Shown piece by piece: positions 33,230 to 44,996 of a stretch of 64,000 nucleotides of DNA (positions are counted from its first letter, which is position 1; each line of letters starts with the position of its first letter). The position numbers and the translations under genes were made by a program. Source of the stretch: Cyanidiococcus yangmingshanensis (taxonomy: Eukaryota > Rhodophyta > Bangiophyceae > Cyanidiales > Cyanidiaceae); NCBI GenBank assembly GCA_013995675.1, contig VWRR01000005.1, forward strand, positions 62,001-126,000, read 5' to 3'. The notes under the pieces were generated by a model. The model was not told where the DNA came from. It ran no database searches and saw nothing but the letters and a program-made list of their open reading frames with translations.

Positions 33230-36188
33230 ATGGAGGATAAGCTCCCATGTCTCATCGTTGGTGGTGGTGTGGCCGGTCTCGGGGCCGCCTGGGCGCTCCA
33301 CACAGCTGGACAGCGAGTTTGTGTTCTGGAGGCCGACACGAGCCATCTTGGAGGGCATGCTCACACAGTCGATCTGCGGATACCATCACTCGGAACACTG
33401 CCTGTTGACATTGGATTCATCGTCTACAATGAGCGGGCGTACCCAAACCTGGTTGCCTGGTTTAAAGAGCTCGGTGTGGAGACCGAGACCTCCGACATGT
33501 CCTTCTCTGTCTCGGTGCCACTCGACTCGGCCGCTGGCTCGCGTCTAGAGTGGTCGAGTGACAGTCTCTGGACACTTTTTGGCGATCGTCGCAACTTGCT
33601 GCGTCTGGGGTTCTATCGCATGCTGCGCGATCTGTTGCGTTTCCATAGAGAGGCGTTGGAGACGCTCGAAGTGTCGACAACGACACAGACACTGGGCGAG
33701 TTTCTTTCATCAAGAGGCTATTCCGAGGCCTTTCGAGAATGGTATCTGGCGCCCATGGTTGCTGCGATATGGTCAACGTCACCACATGAGGCATTGACGT
33801 TCCCAGCCCGTTCTATCTTTGCATTCTTTCGCAATCACGGCTTTCTGCAGATCTTTCGTCGCCCCCAGTGGCGTACAGTTCGTGGCCGCAGCCGAGCCTA
33901 CGTCGAGCGGGTCCAGCAAACGCTAATGTCACCTTCACCAGCCAATGGGGTCATCTCTGAAGTTCGTCTCGGAGCGCGAGTAGAGCGTGTACTAGAACGA
34001 CAAGGAGACGGATCAGTTGTCTTGCAACTGGCAGACGGACAGGTGATTCATGGTGCAACCGTAGTGTTTGCGACGCACGCCGATGAAACATTGCGCCTTT
34101 TGGGCGACTTGGCCACATCGGAGGAGAGCGCTTTTCTTTCCGCATTTCAGTATATGGAAAATGAGGTCGTGATTCATCGGGACGAGCGCTTTATGCCTCA
34201 GCGACGAGCGTTGTGGAGCTCATGGAATTTTGTGCCGCAATCGCTAGGATCCGCTGCGTCGACAGAGGCGGCCGAAAGCAAAGTGCAGGTCACGTACTAC
34301 TTGAATCGGTTGCAGAATCTTTCCAACGAGATTCCGCCTCTCTTTGAGACTTTGAACCCGGCGATACCTCCACGGGAAGAGCTTGTGTTGGCTCGGTTTC
34401 GCCTCGCTCATCCGATGCTCACAAGCAAAGCCGTCCTGGCGCAAGAACAGTTCAAAGAGAATTTGCCCCGCGTCGGCGACAAACGAGATATATTTTTTGC
34501 GGGAGCGTATTGTGGCTACGGTTTTCACGAGGACGCACTAGTGGCGGGTCTCGACGTGGCGCAGCGGATAATCGGCAGGCCAGTAGCTTTGCGGCCAGCA
34601 ATGACGTCAACGAGTCTACTTGTGACGGACAAGCAACGCGACGACCACAAAAGCGCGCTTCCACCTGCACGATTTTCCCTGCGAGACTCGGCTGGCCGTG
34701 CAGTGCATCTGGGCATGCTGCGCTATCTCCAGCGAGCCATACGTTACGGCTCCCTGGTGGTCGTCATGCCTGATGGAACCGAGTATGTCTGTGGGACGCT
34801 CAAAGTTGCCGAGTCAGCGCATCCTCATGTGCATCGACTACTCGCTGCATACGGGCTGCTAGAGCAGCCTGTTCGCCTGCACATTCGACGATACGACTTT
34901 TTCTGGCGCGTTGTGACAGGAGCTGATATCGGCTTTGCGGAGGCCTACATGGCTGGCGACTGTGACGTAGGTGGCTGCACCATCCGACACGGGGCGGCAT
35001 TCAATCATTCTGGGACGGAACTGGTGCGCCTGTTCAAGCTCTTCATCCTCAATCGTGATATGGGGTCGCTTGCAGCCATTGAACTTGGTCCGCTTGCCCG
35101 TCTAGGCATGCAGGCGAACACGCTCCTGCATCTGGTTTGGCGACGAAATACTCTGGGAGGTAGTCGACGCAATATTGAAGCTCACTACGATCTCAGTAAC
35201 GACCTATTCGCGACTTTTCTGGGCAATCTATGGGTGTACTCGTGTGCGCTTTGGGATCGCCCCGATATGGATTTGGACGATGCCCAGCGGTGCAAGCTCC
35301 TCCGCATCATCGAGAAACTCCGCCTCGATGAGGCCGAGTCTGTCCTCGAGATCGGTTGCGGTTGGGGTGCGCTTTCCATCGAGATAGCCAAAATGTTCCC
35401 TCGTATCGAAGTGCTCGGCATCACGCTCTCCTCAGAACAGCTGCAGTATGCGCGAGCTTGGGCAGTTCGAGCTGGCGTCGCTGATCGCGTCACGTTCCGC
35501 CTCGAGGATTATCGGACCCTGTACCAGACGCTACAACGGGAAGCGAGCACGGTTAAGGGCACAAGCACAGCATCGTGAGGTTCGCAACGGCGCATCGAGC
35601 TCGACCTTGTCCAGAGTATACCAAAGAGGTCATCCAATATTCGATCGGGTGGTCAGTATCGAAATGCTCGAAGCCGTCGGGCATGAGTTTCTCGGTACTT
35701 TCTTCGCGGCCTGCGACGAACTGCTGTCTCCTTCCGGCCTGTTGATGGTCCAAGTTATCACAACGCCAGAGGCTCGTTACGAAGCCTATCGCAGGTCATC
35801 GGATTTCATCAACAAGCACATCTTTCCGGGCAGTTGTTGTCCATCCCTTCATGCACTGATTCATGCCTGCGCAACTGCAGCGCCAGGTTTGAGCGTCATC
35901 GACATCGAGAGTATCGGTGTGCACTATGCCCCGACACTGGCGTCCTGGCAGCAACGTTTTCTGGAGAATTTACAGCGGGTTCGTCAACTCGGATTTTCAG
36001 AATCTTTTGTTCGCAAATTTGTTTACTATTTGAGTTATTGTGAGGCTGGCTTTGCGACGCGGACCTTGGATGATTTGCAGATCGTCTTTTCTCGACCGGG
36101 GAACGTATTGAGTCTCGGAGGCGAGCCATCAGTGACGGCAGTTGAGAGGTACCGCCGTGGAGGCGCCCATGACCCATCAACGCGGTGA
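33230..36188 (+). CDS. FAD-dependent oxidoreductase fused to cyclopropane-fatty-acid synthase-type methyltransferase
   Basis: About 985 residues from ATG 33230. The N-terminal half is a flavin amine-oxidase-type domain: FAD motif VGGGVAGLGAAWALHTAG, EADTSHLGGHAHTVDL, and the closing ILFAGAYCGYG-like segment DIFFAGAYCGYGFHEDALVA. The C-terminal half is a CFA synthase-type domain that methylates or methylenates phospholipid acyl double bonds with S-adenosylmethionine: EAHYDLSNDLFATFL, VYSCALWD, LEIGCGWGALSIEIA, VLGITLSSEQLQYARAWAV, FDRVVSIEMLEAVGHEFLG, and FVRKFVYYLSYCEAGF. The same fusion is known in plant cyclopropane synthases. The frame changes between 35448 and 35578; one G fewer in aaggg near 35555 would join the halves of the methyltransferase. 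The DUF1365 gene faces it 710 bp downstream. Confidence 0.9.
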
Positions 36189-36898
36189 ATACGTTCCAAC
36201 GACTTGTACGATGCATAAACGCCGATGAAATGGACGAGCTTCAACGATTGTACAGAACCTGAGATGCTGGCACGCTAAGTCGACGACAAAGCGCCCATGC
36301 GCTGGCCGAGTCAGCGTCATCGGCATTGTGACAGTGTTTCGCCATCGTCGGAACGATCAGCGAGGGATCGACTCGTTAAAAAGTCATCGAGAAAGAAGGA
36401 ATGGGTTGATGCGCGGCCCCGCAAGTCTTGTCGACTTTGCAGCGAGCGGCATTTTCGACGACTGCTTGTCGCGGATTAAAGACAGCGCCACGATGATCGC
36501 TCCTGGTCTACTCGGATATCCGACCCGTAACCAGATATCGTCGTTTGCGCTCTCTGAAGGCAACACTCGTCGAGTGTACCGTGGAACAATCGGCGGCACG
36601 AGACCAACGACGCCGTCGTGTTCTTCAATTCCCAGATGATTGGTTGCACAAATGAGCATCTCGGACTTTTATCGAAAGAGGCCGTTTCCTGTACGACTGA
36701 GGATAAATGCATGGCTTTGCTGGTTGCAGGGATCAGTTTCCGCATAATACGAGTTTGTACTGGAGCCAGATGAATGCGCCACCTCGATTTGACCGAGTTG
36801 ACAAGCAAAGCCCGCGAAACGGCTCTTGATCGAGAAGTTCGCGGTGTCACTGTTCCAAGGGTTGACGGATAATAGACGCAATGATCCCCGAACATCTT
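36189..36898. other. Convergent spacer, no supported gene
   Basis: About 0.7 kb between the 3' ends of the FAD/CFA fusion and the DUF1365 gene. No recognisable coding sequence or repeat. Confidence 0.4.
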
Positions 36899-38228
36899 TT
36901 AGGATTGTGGCTCGTGTAGACCTCGCTGGTGGCGCCGAGCACTCCACCGAAAGCCGACCAAAACCCGCAATGGTAATAGGCAACGGCTCAGTAGGTATCT
37001 GACAAACCGAAATGCGTATACGACTCGTTCTGCTACGTACGCAATCAACGCGATGAGCCGAGATAGCACGGTTTTCCTCTCTCTCGGATGAGGATAAAAA
37101 GGAAATCCTCGGAAATACAGTTTCATGGCCTCGTAATGAATCGCCAACATGGCTTGAAGGGTCACCAGCGGATACACCAACAAGCACAGGAACAGATTCA
37201 ATGCAGTTAGCTCAACCCGGTGCAGTTTCAGACTCGCTCCGAAAAACTTGGTCGAATCGCTATGGGACGTCGGTGTCGTTGCCGAGGGATCCGGTCTCCG
37301 TTGGAGAAGTTCCACAAAAACCCGCATCTGTCGCGTTCCCGGCTGAGAGAAGAGCCATTTGTACTCAGTATCCCTCCATCCCAATGAACGGCGACACATG
37401 AAATGCTTTCGGATGCGCAGCACACAGCACAAAACAGGACGACGATGGCGTGCTTCCATTAAGCGAGGAGGTGCTGCCGGTCCGTTCCAAGGACGGGCGC
37501 CACCATGGCCAGCGTGGTGCCGAGAGCCCACACGCCTCAACCGTAGCCGATGGCTTGGACTCGTCCACAGGCCAGCAAGCGTCCTCCGCGGTCGAGAATG
37601 CGTTCCGTCCATTCCTGGAAGCAGACCCGAGATGCCGCTCGTGCTCGGTTGCCGGCCGAATGCAGTCTTCGTCATCCAATGGCGCGTTCCTTGTCCCGAC
37701 GAGACTATTCGTTCGCGACAGCGACTGGACCACTGACTGAGTATGCTCGTTCGCACATAATACATAAGCGTGCTGCTCAAACCATGGAATGTTATTCACT
37801 TCCGCCACAACGTACTTCACTCGTTGGTCCTGTTCATCGAATAGATAATAGAAAGAGACTGGGTTAAAGGCGATCCCGAGATAGGTAAGATGCGTTAGCA
37901 CACATACTCGCCCGCACGGAGTTGAAGCCAAACCCAGTTCGCGCTGCACATAACGCCGCACTGCGTCCGCGAGGACGCTCGCCTGTGAGGCACTCCCCTT
38001 ACGCGGCCAGGCGTGCGCTATCTCACGCATGTGGTGCTTGCTCCGGAGCCATGCCACTGCTGGGAGCCAGCGTCGCGCACTAAACAAAGGCCACCAGGGA
38101 AACCGCCAGCGCTCCATAGCCAGCTCTGTCAGGTCCAAATAGGCCATGAAGAGCGTGTAAGTAAACTGGTAGACATCGGGAAAGCGCCTCGAGTGCGTCA
38201 CGCTTCCGCAGTAGAGCGCGGAACGCAT
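36899..38228 (-). CDS. DUF1365 family protein
   Basis: About 442 residues from ATG 38228, where MRSALYCGSVTHSRRFP starts exactly at the family's conserved N-terminus. Further landmarks: FMAYLDLTELAMERW, LTHLTYLGIAFNPVSFYYLF, YVVAEVNNIPWFEQHAYVL, KAFHVSPFIGME, and the C-terminal membrane-like part FLCLLVYPLVTLQAMLAIHY. Between HAYVL and KAFHV about 120 polar residues are inserted, making the protein longer than bacterial members (about 250-270). The frame changes after the SPF motif; reading gaggga near 37370 with one G fewer gives SPFIGMEDTEYKWLFSQPG. In bacteria DUF1365 genes commonly neighbour FAD amine-oxidase and CFA-synthase genes, which is the pair found here. Molecular function unknown. 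Confidence 0.88.
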
Positions 38229-40055
38229 GGTCACGCGATGAGCGCCTGCGCCACTCTAACAGCCCACCCTGTGCAAATTTCTCGCAAGTAACGAACAATC
38301 ACCCACCTTGGTTGATGAAGCCGTGTCACAAAGCTGAAGACGGATGCGACACGAATAACACGATTTCGGAGAAACCAGCCCGAACAGATCGAATCAGATG
38401 GTTGCTTCCGCACGCACGACGGCGCAGGCGTGTCTGTGGCCCTGGGCGGCAGCAGCGAGCGTTCGCTCGCCTGCATCGTCAAGACAACCACACCGCTTAT
38501 CTTCAGACCAGAAGCAATCACGTCGTATTCTAATAGCCGATCTAATCAAGGAATTTTTTCAGAACGGACTCCATCAAGCAAGATCTTCAGAATAGAGTCA
38601 AGTGCGTGGTGTATGCCCGGCAGAATCTGCGACAAAAAAGCAAGATCTGTATGTATTCAGCTACGTATCACCATCAGAACGGAATCCATCAAGCAAGATC
38701 TTTGGAATAGAGTCATTGCGTGGTGTATGCCTGGCATATGCAAGAAGGTTCTAAGGCCTCTCAAGAACTGAATCAGTCGCAAAGCGTACCTTTCGAACAG
38801 ATTCAATCGAGCCATCCAGTTGTCGGGCACGCTGCGATTGACGATCGCCGCTGCCCTTTCCATGCGCCGTCCCAGAGCGCCCCTTCGAGGGCGGCGACAC
38901 TGGCGAGCCAGAGGCGTTGATGGACGCCAACTCGAACGGGTCCTGAACGATCGCGCCAAGTGGCATGTCCAAGTCATGAGATGTATGACGAAAAGATCCT
39001 GGTGGATGCTCAGATGTAGGTAGAATCCTGGGCTAGTTTCAGACTCGAATGGATCGGACTGGTTACATCTGAGTATGCGTCTGGAACGTGTTCGGAAGCC
39101 AATCGGGGACTACGAATCGCCACAAAAATGCCGGAACAGGAGAGGCGATCCTCTGTGCAGCGATCGCGTTTGAGGGTAGCATAGGGTCTCTCGACACGCG
39201 CAGACAGACAGAGCAGGAAGCGCTATTGCGTGCATCGATCAGTGATGATCGTCGCATTGACGATGGGGGCACGGAATCGCTAGCGACTTGTTCGTCGTTG
39301 CGCAGCTGGGTCGGTTGTGGCGATCACGCTGATGACCGACGAGACTGGCGATGGATGTCGTGACGCCCTCCCCCAGCGGGGATCAAAACGAACGAGCATA
39401 GTCAGTATGACCTCTCCACACCAAGAACCATCCACGGTTTCGAATGATTTGTGACTTGTCCTCGATGTTTCATATGGAGCGAACGCACACTGAATACATC
39501 GTGCGAGCGCCTACGCTCAGAGGCGACCAAGTCTCTGGAAAGCCGCACATGGTTGCAGGTACCTCTCTGTATCCTCCGTTGAAGTATAGGCCTCTGGTTT
39601 ATGCTTGATGATCACCTCTATGGACACCATTACCAATGATGAGCATCACAGTGTTGCGCTGTGCTCGCTCTGTCCGGTGGCTCGCGGCGCAGCACAGCAC
39701 AGCACAGCACCCAGACGGCTGGCGCGCATCGACAGCTTCGCATGGCGGGTGTTGTTCTTGCACAAATTAGATCAATCGTACCCGTGCGTTTTCTCCGCAA
39801 TGATTCGCCAGATGGACACGCATTCGTCTACATTCATGCGTGCGCTGCGTACCAGAGTTGTTCGACTCAGCACTTTTCTCATCACCGAAAACAGAACATC
39901 TCGGTCTTTTCAGCGAAATATCGGTTTTCTTGGAACAGGCGTGGACTGGCAGCCACATTTCTAGCACCAGAACCGAGTGACTACTGCAGTTTCGGTGGCC
40001 TCTCGAGTTCAGGACGAGCCTGTGCAGCCTCTCCAGTTGGAAGCGCTCTTCACTT
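38229..40055. other. Longest spacer, with a repeat, no supported gene
   Basis: About 1.8 kb between the divergent DUF1365 and SEC6 genes. It contains the 38561-38736 repeat and a cagcacagcacagcac run near 39690. Frames are short or unrecognised on both strands. Confidence 0.4.
38561..38736. repeat. Direct repeat, offset 115 bp
   Basis: Two copies of about 61 bp starting at 38561 and 38676 (agaacgga, c or a, tccatcaagcaagatctt), ending with the shared gcgtggtgtatgcc. A handful of differences separates them. Confidence 0.85.
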
Positions 40056-43000
40056 ATGCGTAGTTTCTTGGAGACTGTTGCTGAGAGCGTCTGGGCAATT
40101 GAGGCACTACGGCTTCAAGACGCCTTTGAGATCTCGACGGTAGCGATCGAGACTGGCCAAGGCGAGCAAGTCCCAAGTACGCTCACTAGAGTGCCCTCTG
40201 AAAGGCGGCACGCTCTCGTCCAGCAACTGCTGGGAGAGCTGCGGACCGAGTTCGAGCAAAGCGTCCACGCGCTGGAGCAGGACTGGCTGGGACCTGCTGC
40301 TCAAGTCCATGACGCAGTTGGTACGGCCTCACAAGCATTTCAGCGTTTACAAGCTGGGACTAAAGAGTCTTTGATCGGGCGTATGCTACTCAGCCAAGAG
40401 CTCAATCCAGCAGTTCATCGCTTGCTGCGCACCTATGCACTCGCCAAACAGGCAAATGTTTATCTCGAACGTCTCGGTGTTCTCGCTGAGGAGGCCGAAG
40501 CGGTGGATCGCGCCCTCGAGGGCGGCGAAACAGACCTGCAGCTCGTTTGGGGTGCCTGGAAACGACTGCATGAGGAAGAGGAGCTCCTTTCGGAGGAACT
40601 CGCTTTCGAATGCCAGCTCATTGCTTCAGATTCCAATTCGCTTGATTCAAACGTAACCGATGGAGAGCGTCTTCGAGCCATCCTTGCAGACCGATGCGGC
40701 AGGCGGCTTGGACTTCGAATCCAGAATGAGTGTCGTCATCGTCTACGAGACCTCGTGCCTGTTGCGGAGCAGCGACAAGAGGACATCAAGCAAATGGCCG
40801 TGATCATGAGAGAAGAACCATCGCTGTTGGCACCGCTCTTCCCTGCAATCATTAGGGAGGCGGTGAGCAGGCGAGCGCAACAACATGAACGAGCCATGAT
40901 CCTGGCGTCAACGACGAATCCGGTATCGGGTCCAGGTGGCGAGGCCATGTCCAGCACGAACCCTACGAATGACTGGATTCGTGAGGCGCTTGCTGGATTC
41001 GAGGCTGTCGGCGCCCCAGACTCTGTCCACGACCGGAACAAGACTGATGGCAGGTTCGGCCAACGAACTCCCGGTGATGGGTGCCATGCCCATTCAACGG
41101 ACTGGGGACGCGAACACCCAGTTCAGCCCAGCGGAATCGATTGAGACCTCGGAGGAGCCCGAGGTGGAGCCCCAACTCGTAACTCGAGTGCAGGCGCTCT
41201 GTGATCTACTCGTTGCCGATGTTCAGTTTGTCGCTGAGCATGTAAGGCCCCTGTTCGATGAAAACACTGCCGTGGGCCACTGGTATGCGCTGGAAACGAA
41301 CCAACTTCTCAATGCCTTTTTATGGAGCGTTATCGCACGCGCGAGTCTCATTCCAGGAAAGGACATTCTGAATCTGCTGATGTGGATTACCAAGTACCAT
41401 GAACGAATCCAGCAACTCTTTCCAGCGCCATCTACTGATTCGTTGTCATGGAATGGGGCCGTGGTCTGGGCTCGTGAACAACAAGAGGCACTCCTCCATG
41501 GACTGGAGACACCGGCACGGCGTCTGATCGAAGGCTATGCTGCTCGTGCCCTGGAGATGATGCGCCGATGGATTCGGAACTGCATCAAGGTAGATATCGA
41601 GGGGCCAGTTGATGTTCGTGATGACGACGAAACGCTCTACACTCAGGCGCCGTTGGATGTATTCCGTATTGTTAATGATGAGATTACTATCGTGCGGGAG
41701 CACGCCCAGCTCCGGAACCCGCGCTTTGTCCAATGCATTAGCGACGCCTGCTGTGCAGCACTGCTCGACTACCGAACTTGGTCACTAGATGCGCTTGAAG
41801 GTATCGAGTCAGAGGATGGGGCGCTGGAACGATTTTGCGCAACGGTCAACAATCATCGGCGCTGCCAATCACTCGCGGAGCAGTTCGCCATTCGCTGCCA
41901 CACAATCCTCGACGAGATCGTCTACGGTCTCGTCGACTGGCGACGGGAATCGAGTTCGACGCCCACTACAACCGATGCGACTTTGGAAACGCCGATGACC
42001 AAGCAGGATGCACCCGGTAGTTCACATCCATTGGGTGGTGCCATCGACGCAGCGACGTACGCCCTCAGCGTAGACCGTTTGGCGGCAGAGTTTGCAGTCT
42101 CTGCAGAGTTTGCGGCAACGCTCGTCTGCAATGTTATTTTTCAGGACATGGACGAAGCGCCGGGTCTCTGGCCTCGACTCTATACGCCAGCCTGGGTCCT
42201 TGGTGAGGAGGAGATCGCCAGCAGTGTTGTTGCCACTGTAGACGATTTTTTCCAGGACATTGATGGTTATCTGCGCCACGAGATGGACAAGGCAGCGGTG
42301 GCGACGGAGTGTGCCATTCGCATTGCCGACCGGTACGCTTCGGCGTTGGCGAATCATCTCTTGGCGACGAGCGCCGTGGTATCACCGACATTGTCGACAC
42401 AGGCGGATGGCGACCCGTCGGATTCAGCGTGTGCACCAAGCACAAAAGCCAAGTCTCGCAGCAATATTGCGCAAAGAATAACCGGTGGGGGCTCTAGCCG
42501 GTTGCTGCGTGCCCTTGGAACGTCGCGGGATGGCAACCTGAGCGGACGCCTGGGAAGTGTCGCGAACCCGCTGGCGTTTGACCGGCGCATTGTGGATCGA
42601 CTCCGAGACGACTACGCCATTTTGGCGGAGCATTTCCTTCACGCTCGTCGCGGGGGATCGCGAGCACGGGTCGCTCGAGCGCTGTCGGCTATGGATGCAC
42701 TCGCGGACATGCTGGCTGCAGCGGTCGCCGCGAACACAGACGCCCTGGTCACTTCCTATGGTAATCTGCTTGGATGCAAAGCTCAGTCGAGCGGCGCAAC
42801 AATTATGGCAGCCCAACACGGTAGAGAGCTTATTGGGTTCGCTGACAGCTGCAGCAGAGCGGCATGCCAGTTTGGAGGTTTGGCGCGATGCACTGGTCGC
42901 CTGTCGTCGGGTTTGGTGCGCTCGTGGACAAATCCCGTGGGAGGAAGAGTCGGTTCCAGTGATGCTGGCCTTTTGCTTCTCATGGCCCGAGCAGCAGCAC

Positions 43001-43093
43001 CAGTTCAAGAAGCTGCAGCTGCGCGAATCTTGCCTCCAGCGATGTCTTGGTGCGTGGTGCAGCAAGTCGCCGGGGATCACCAGGGCAGCATAG
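40056..43093 (+). CDS. SEC6: Exocyst complex component SEC6 (EXOC3)
   Basis: About 1011 residues from ATG 40056; a subunit of the exocyst that tethers secretory vesicles at the plasma membrane. Conserved stretches include LQLVWGAWKRLHEEEELLSE, LVPVAEQRQEDIKQMAVIM, DILNLLMWITKYHERIQQLF, LIEGYAARALEMMRRWI, LYTQAPLDVFRIVNDEITIV and VCNVIFQDMDE followed by LYTPAWVLGEEE, the Sec6 family core. The frame changes twice. Near 41015 one C fewer in gcgcccc joins EAVGA to QTLSTTGTRLMAG. Near 42760-42790 the helical C-terminus passes to the frame reading LSRAAQQLWQPNTVESLLGS and ending at 43093, which looks more like Sec6 than the original frame running to 43425; the second change is less certain. Length exceeds the usual 750 through polar inserts. 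Confidence 0.85.
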
Positions 43094-43774
43094 ACGGGCA
43101 CACCCACATCCCGACTCGGTCTTGTGGTCGATCCAAATATTCGTTGACGTCTGACAGAGAGATGAACTCTTCCAGACAGTTTAGGGTACGCGGCGAAGTG
43201 TCTTTGGCCGCTTGGAGACAGCGTCGTTCGGCAGACCTGCCATCGAGGCAGCATCGGGCCATTGATAGAACCGGTCGCGGGTATGCTCGATGCTATCTCG
43301 ATGAAACGCGGCCTACGATGATGTCGACGCTCGGAATAGAATTGTTGTGCACCCAACGCGAACACAATGCCAGTACTTTAGATGATGATAGAGATGATAT
43401 CACGCTCGCTACGAACTGCAGTTGACTTCCACTTGGTTCCAGTATTTCTGGTCGTTCGGTTATCTCCTAGTCAGGTGGCATTGGTCGCTCTGCACAAGAG
43501 GCTTCTGGGACTCGTCATACTTCATTGGTCCAGAGATCGTCTGCGACACCTCTGCAACGCTCGAGTGCCGCATTCAGGGTGATGCGCTCTAGCCTCCCGT
43601 CTGTAGCGTTTCTGTCGTTCCTTCGGTCTTGTAGGTCGAAACTAGAGCGCATCCAGGTCCTTAAATTCGTATGCTCGTTACGGAGACGGAAGCGGCGAAC
43701 AGGGTAACCGTTGCCTCGAGCCGACGATTGTTGGCAGGTGCCACACCATGATGAACGGATTCAGACATATATGT
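43094..43774. other. Convergent spacer, no independently supported gene
   Basis: About 0.7 kb between SEC6 and the VTT gene. The uncorrected SEC6 frame stays open to 43425 here but its sequence is Ser/Arg-rich and unlike the family. Confidence 0.4.
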
Positions 43775-44996
43775 TCAGCTTGGAAGCGCCAGGTGCTGCG
43801 TTAGCCCCGGTGCTTTCAGTGCCGCGCTCGTACGAGGATGCTCTGCATCATCAGCGGTATCTTGATTCATCTCCTGTGCCACATTGTCAGCATCTAGTTC
43901 GTCTTGAATCGCCCGATGTGCTGCCCGGGTGATCATTATCAGGAGCAGAACCAACGAACCCAAACTAAGTACGCGTAAAACAATTTTGGGACCGCGATGT
44001 CGCGAGAGCGCAACATCGGCTTCGACGGCGACGTCCGCATCGCCTCGTTCCGCCTGGGTCGTCGACCATCGCAGTTGCGCACCGATACTCACCAGCAGAA
44101 TGATACCAGGTAGGATACCGAGGATGGTGCCTGCACAGAACGAGCCTATTTGCACTTGGGAAACACCCATGGCCATGGAAGAGAGGGCGAAGGGGAAAAG
44201 CGGGACTCAAACGCATCAGGGTAATAAAACGAAGTGCTTGCCGCGATAACGCTCGATTCACGGCGAGGTATGTGTTCCGTCGCGCTGAGGTCTCAATCAG
44301 ACGTTCCATACGCTCTCGGAGGAAATAACGTGAAGTGTATAGACATAGAATGGCTGCTGCTAGATGACACGCCAGAGCCAAGCCAATGCCGCTGACAAGG
44401 CCGAAAAGCATGCCTGCTCCAATGGCCATTAGCCAGGCGGGGAACTCCAGTGCAGCCAGTATGATGTACATGGTTGCGTAGCTCAACAAACGTATCGGCC
44501 AGGGAAGTCGCCTCATCCAAGCCACTGCAATCGAAAACGCCCTGGAAACCTGTTTGTGCAGGATCAACAACGTGACTCCCAGGGCAAGCACCGCAATGCC
44601 CGCAGTCGCCAAGACCCACACGCTCGTTGTTCGCTCACTCGAGCGCGAGTTTCGGCACTCGGTTTGGTTCGACGCACCACCCGCAGCCTGCGCAGTTGGT
44701 ATGTTGACCCCAACATGGTCGACGGCGGCGCGTCGCAGCGGCACGTGAACCGCGTCCTCCGACGAAACGGCCGCGCGTGCCATACCGTCTGTCGACATAT
44801 TCAGCACGGCTAGGTTCTTGAACGAGCCACACCGCTCGTGCAACTCAGTTTTTGACAGTGAACGACTGCGAACAAGACAACTAGCATCTTCCAGGTTCGG
44901 CCGTTTCCATGTCGCGTCCTTCTCTAACGCGGACTGCGCGGAACCACTTCTTGTGCGACGATGAAGCACTGAATCGGATTCAGTACCTGATTTCAT
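43775..44996 (-). CDS. VTT-domain (DedA/TMEM41/TVP38-type) membrane protein
   Basis: About 406 residues from ATG 44996. An N-terminal polar region of about 140 residues precedes a membrane part with segments WVLATAGIAVLALGVTLLIL, LLSYATMYIILAALEFPAWL and MAIGAGMLFGLVSGIGLALA. The VTT signature FITLMRLSPAFPFALSSMAM then GVSQVQIGSF, and GTILGILPGIILLVSIGAQL follow. VTT proteins such as TMEM41B are lipid scramblases of the secretory pathway; TVP38-type members also occur in algae. The signature spans a frame change: one C fewer in the cccc run near 44195 restores it. After the domain come a basic-acidic linker and another hydrophobic helix (VLSLGSLVLLLIMI). A GTG lies just above the ATG and was not used. 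Confidence 0.85.

Noticed and set aside
42424-43365. 313-codon minus frame
   Set aside because: Antisense shadow of SEC6; no recognisable domain.
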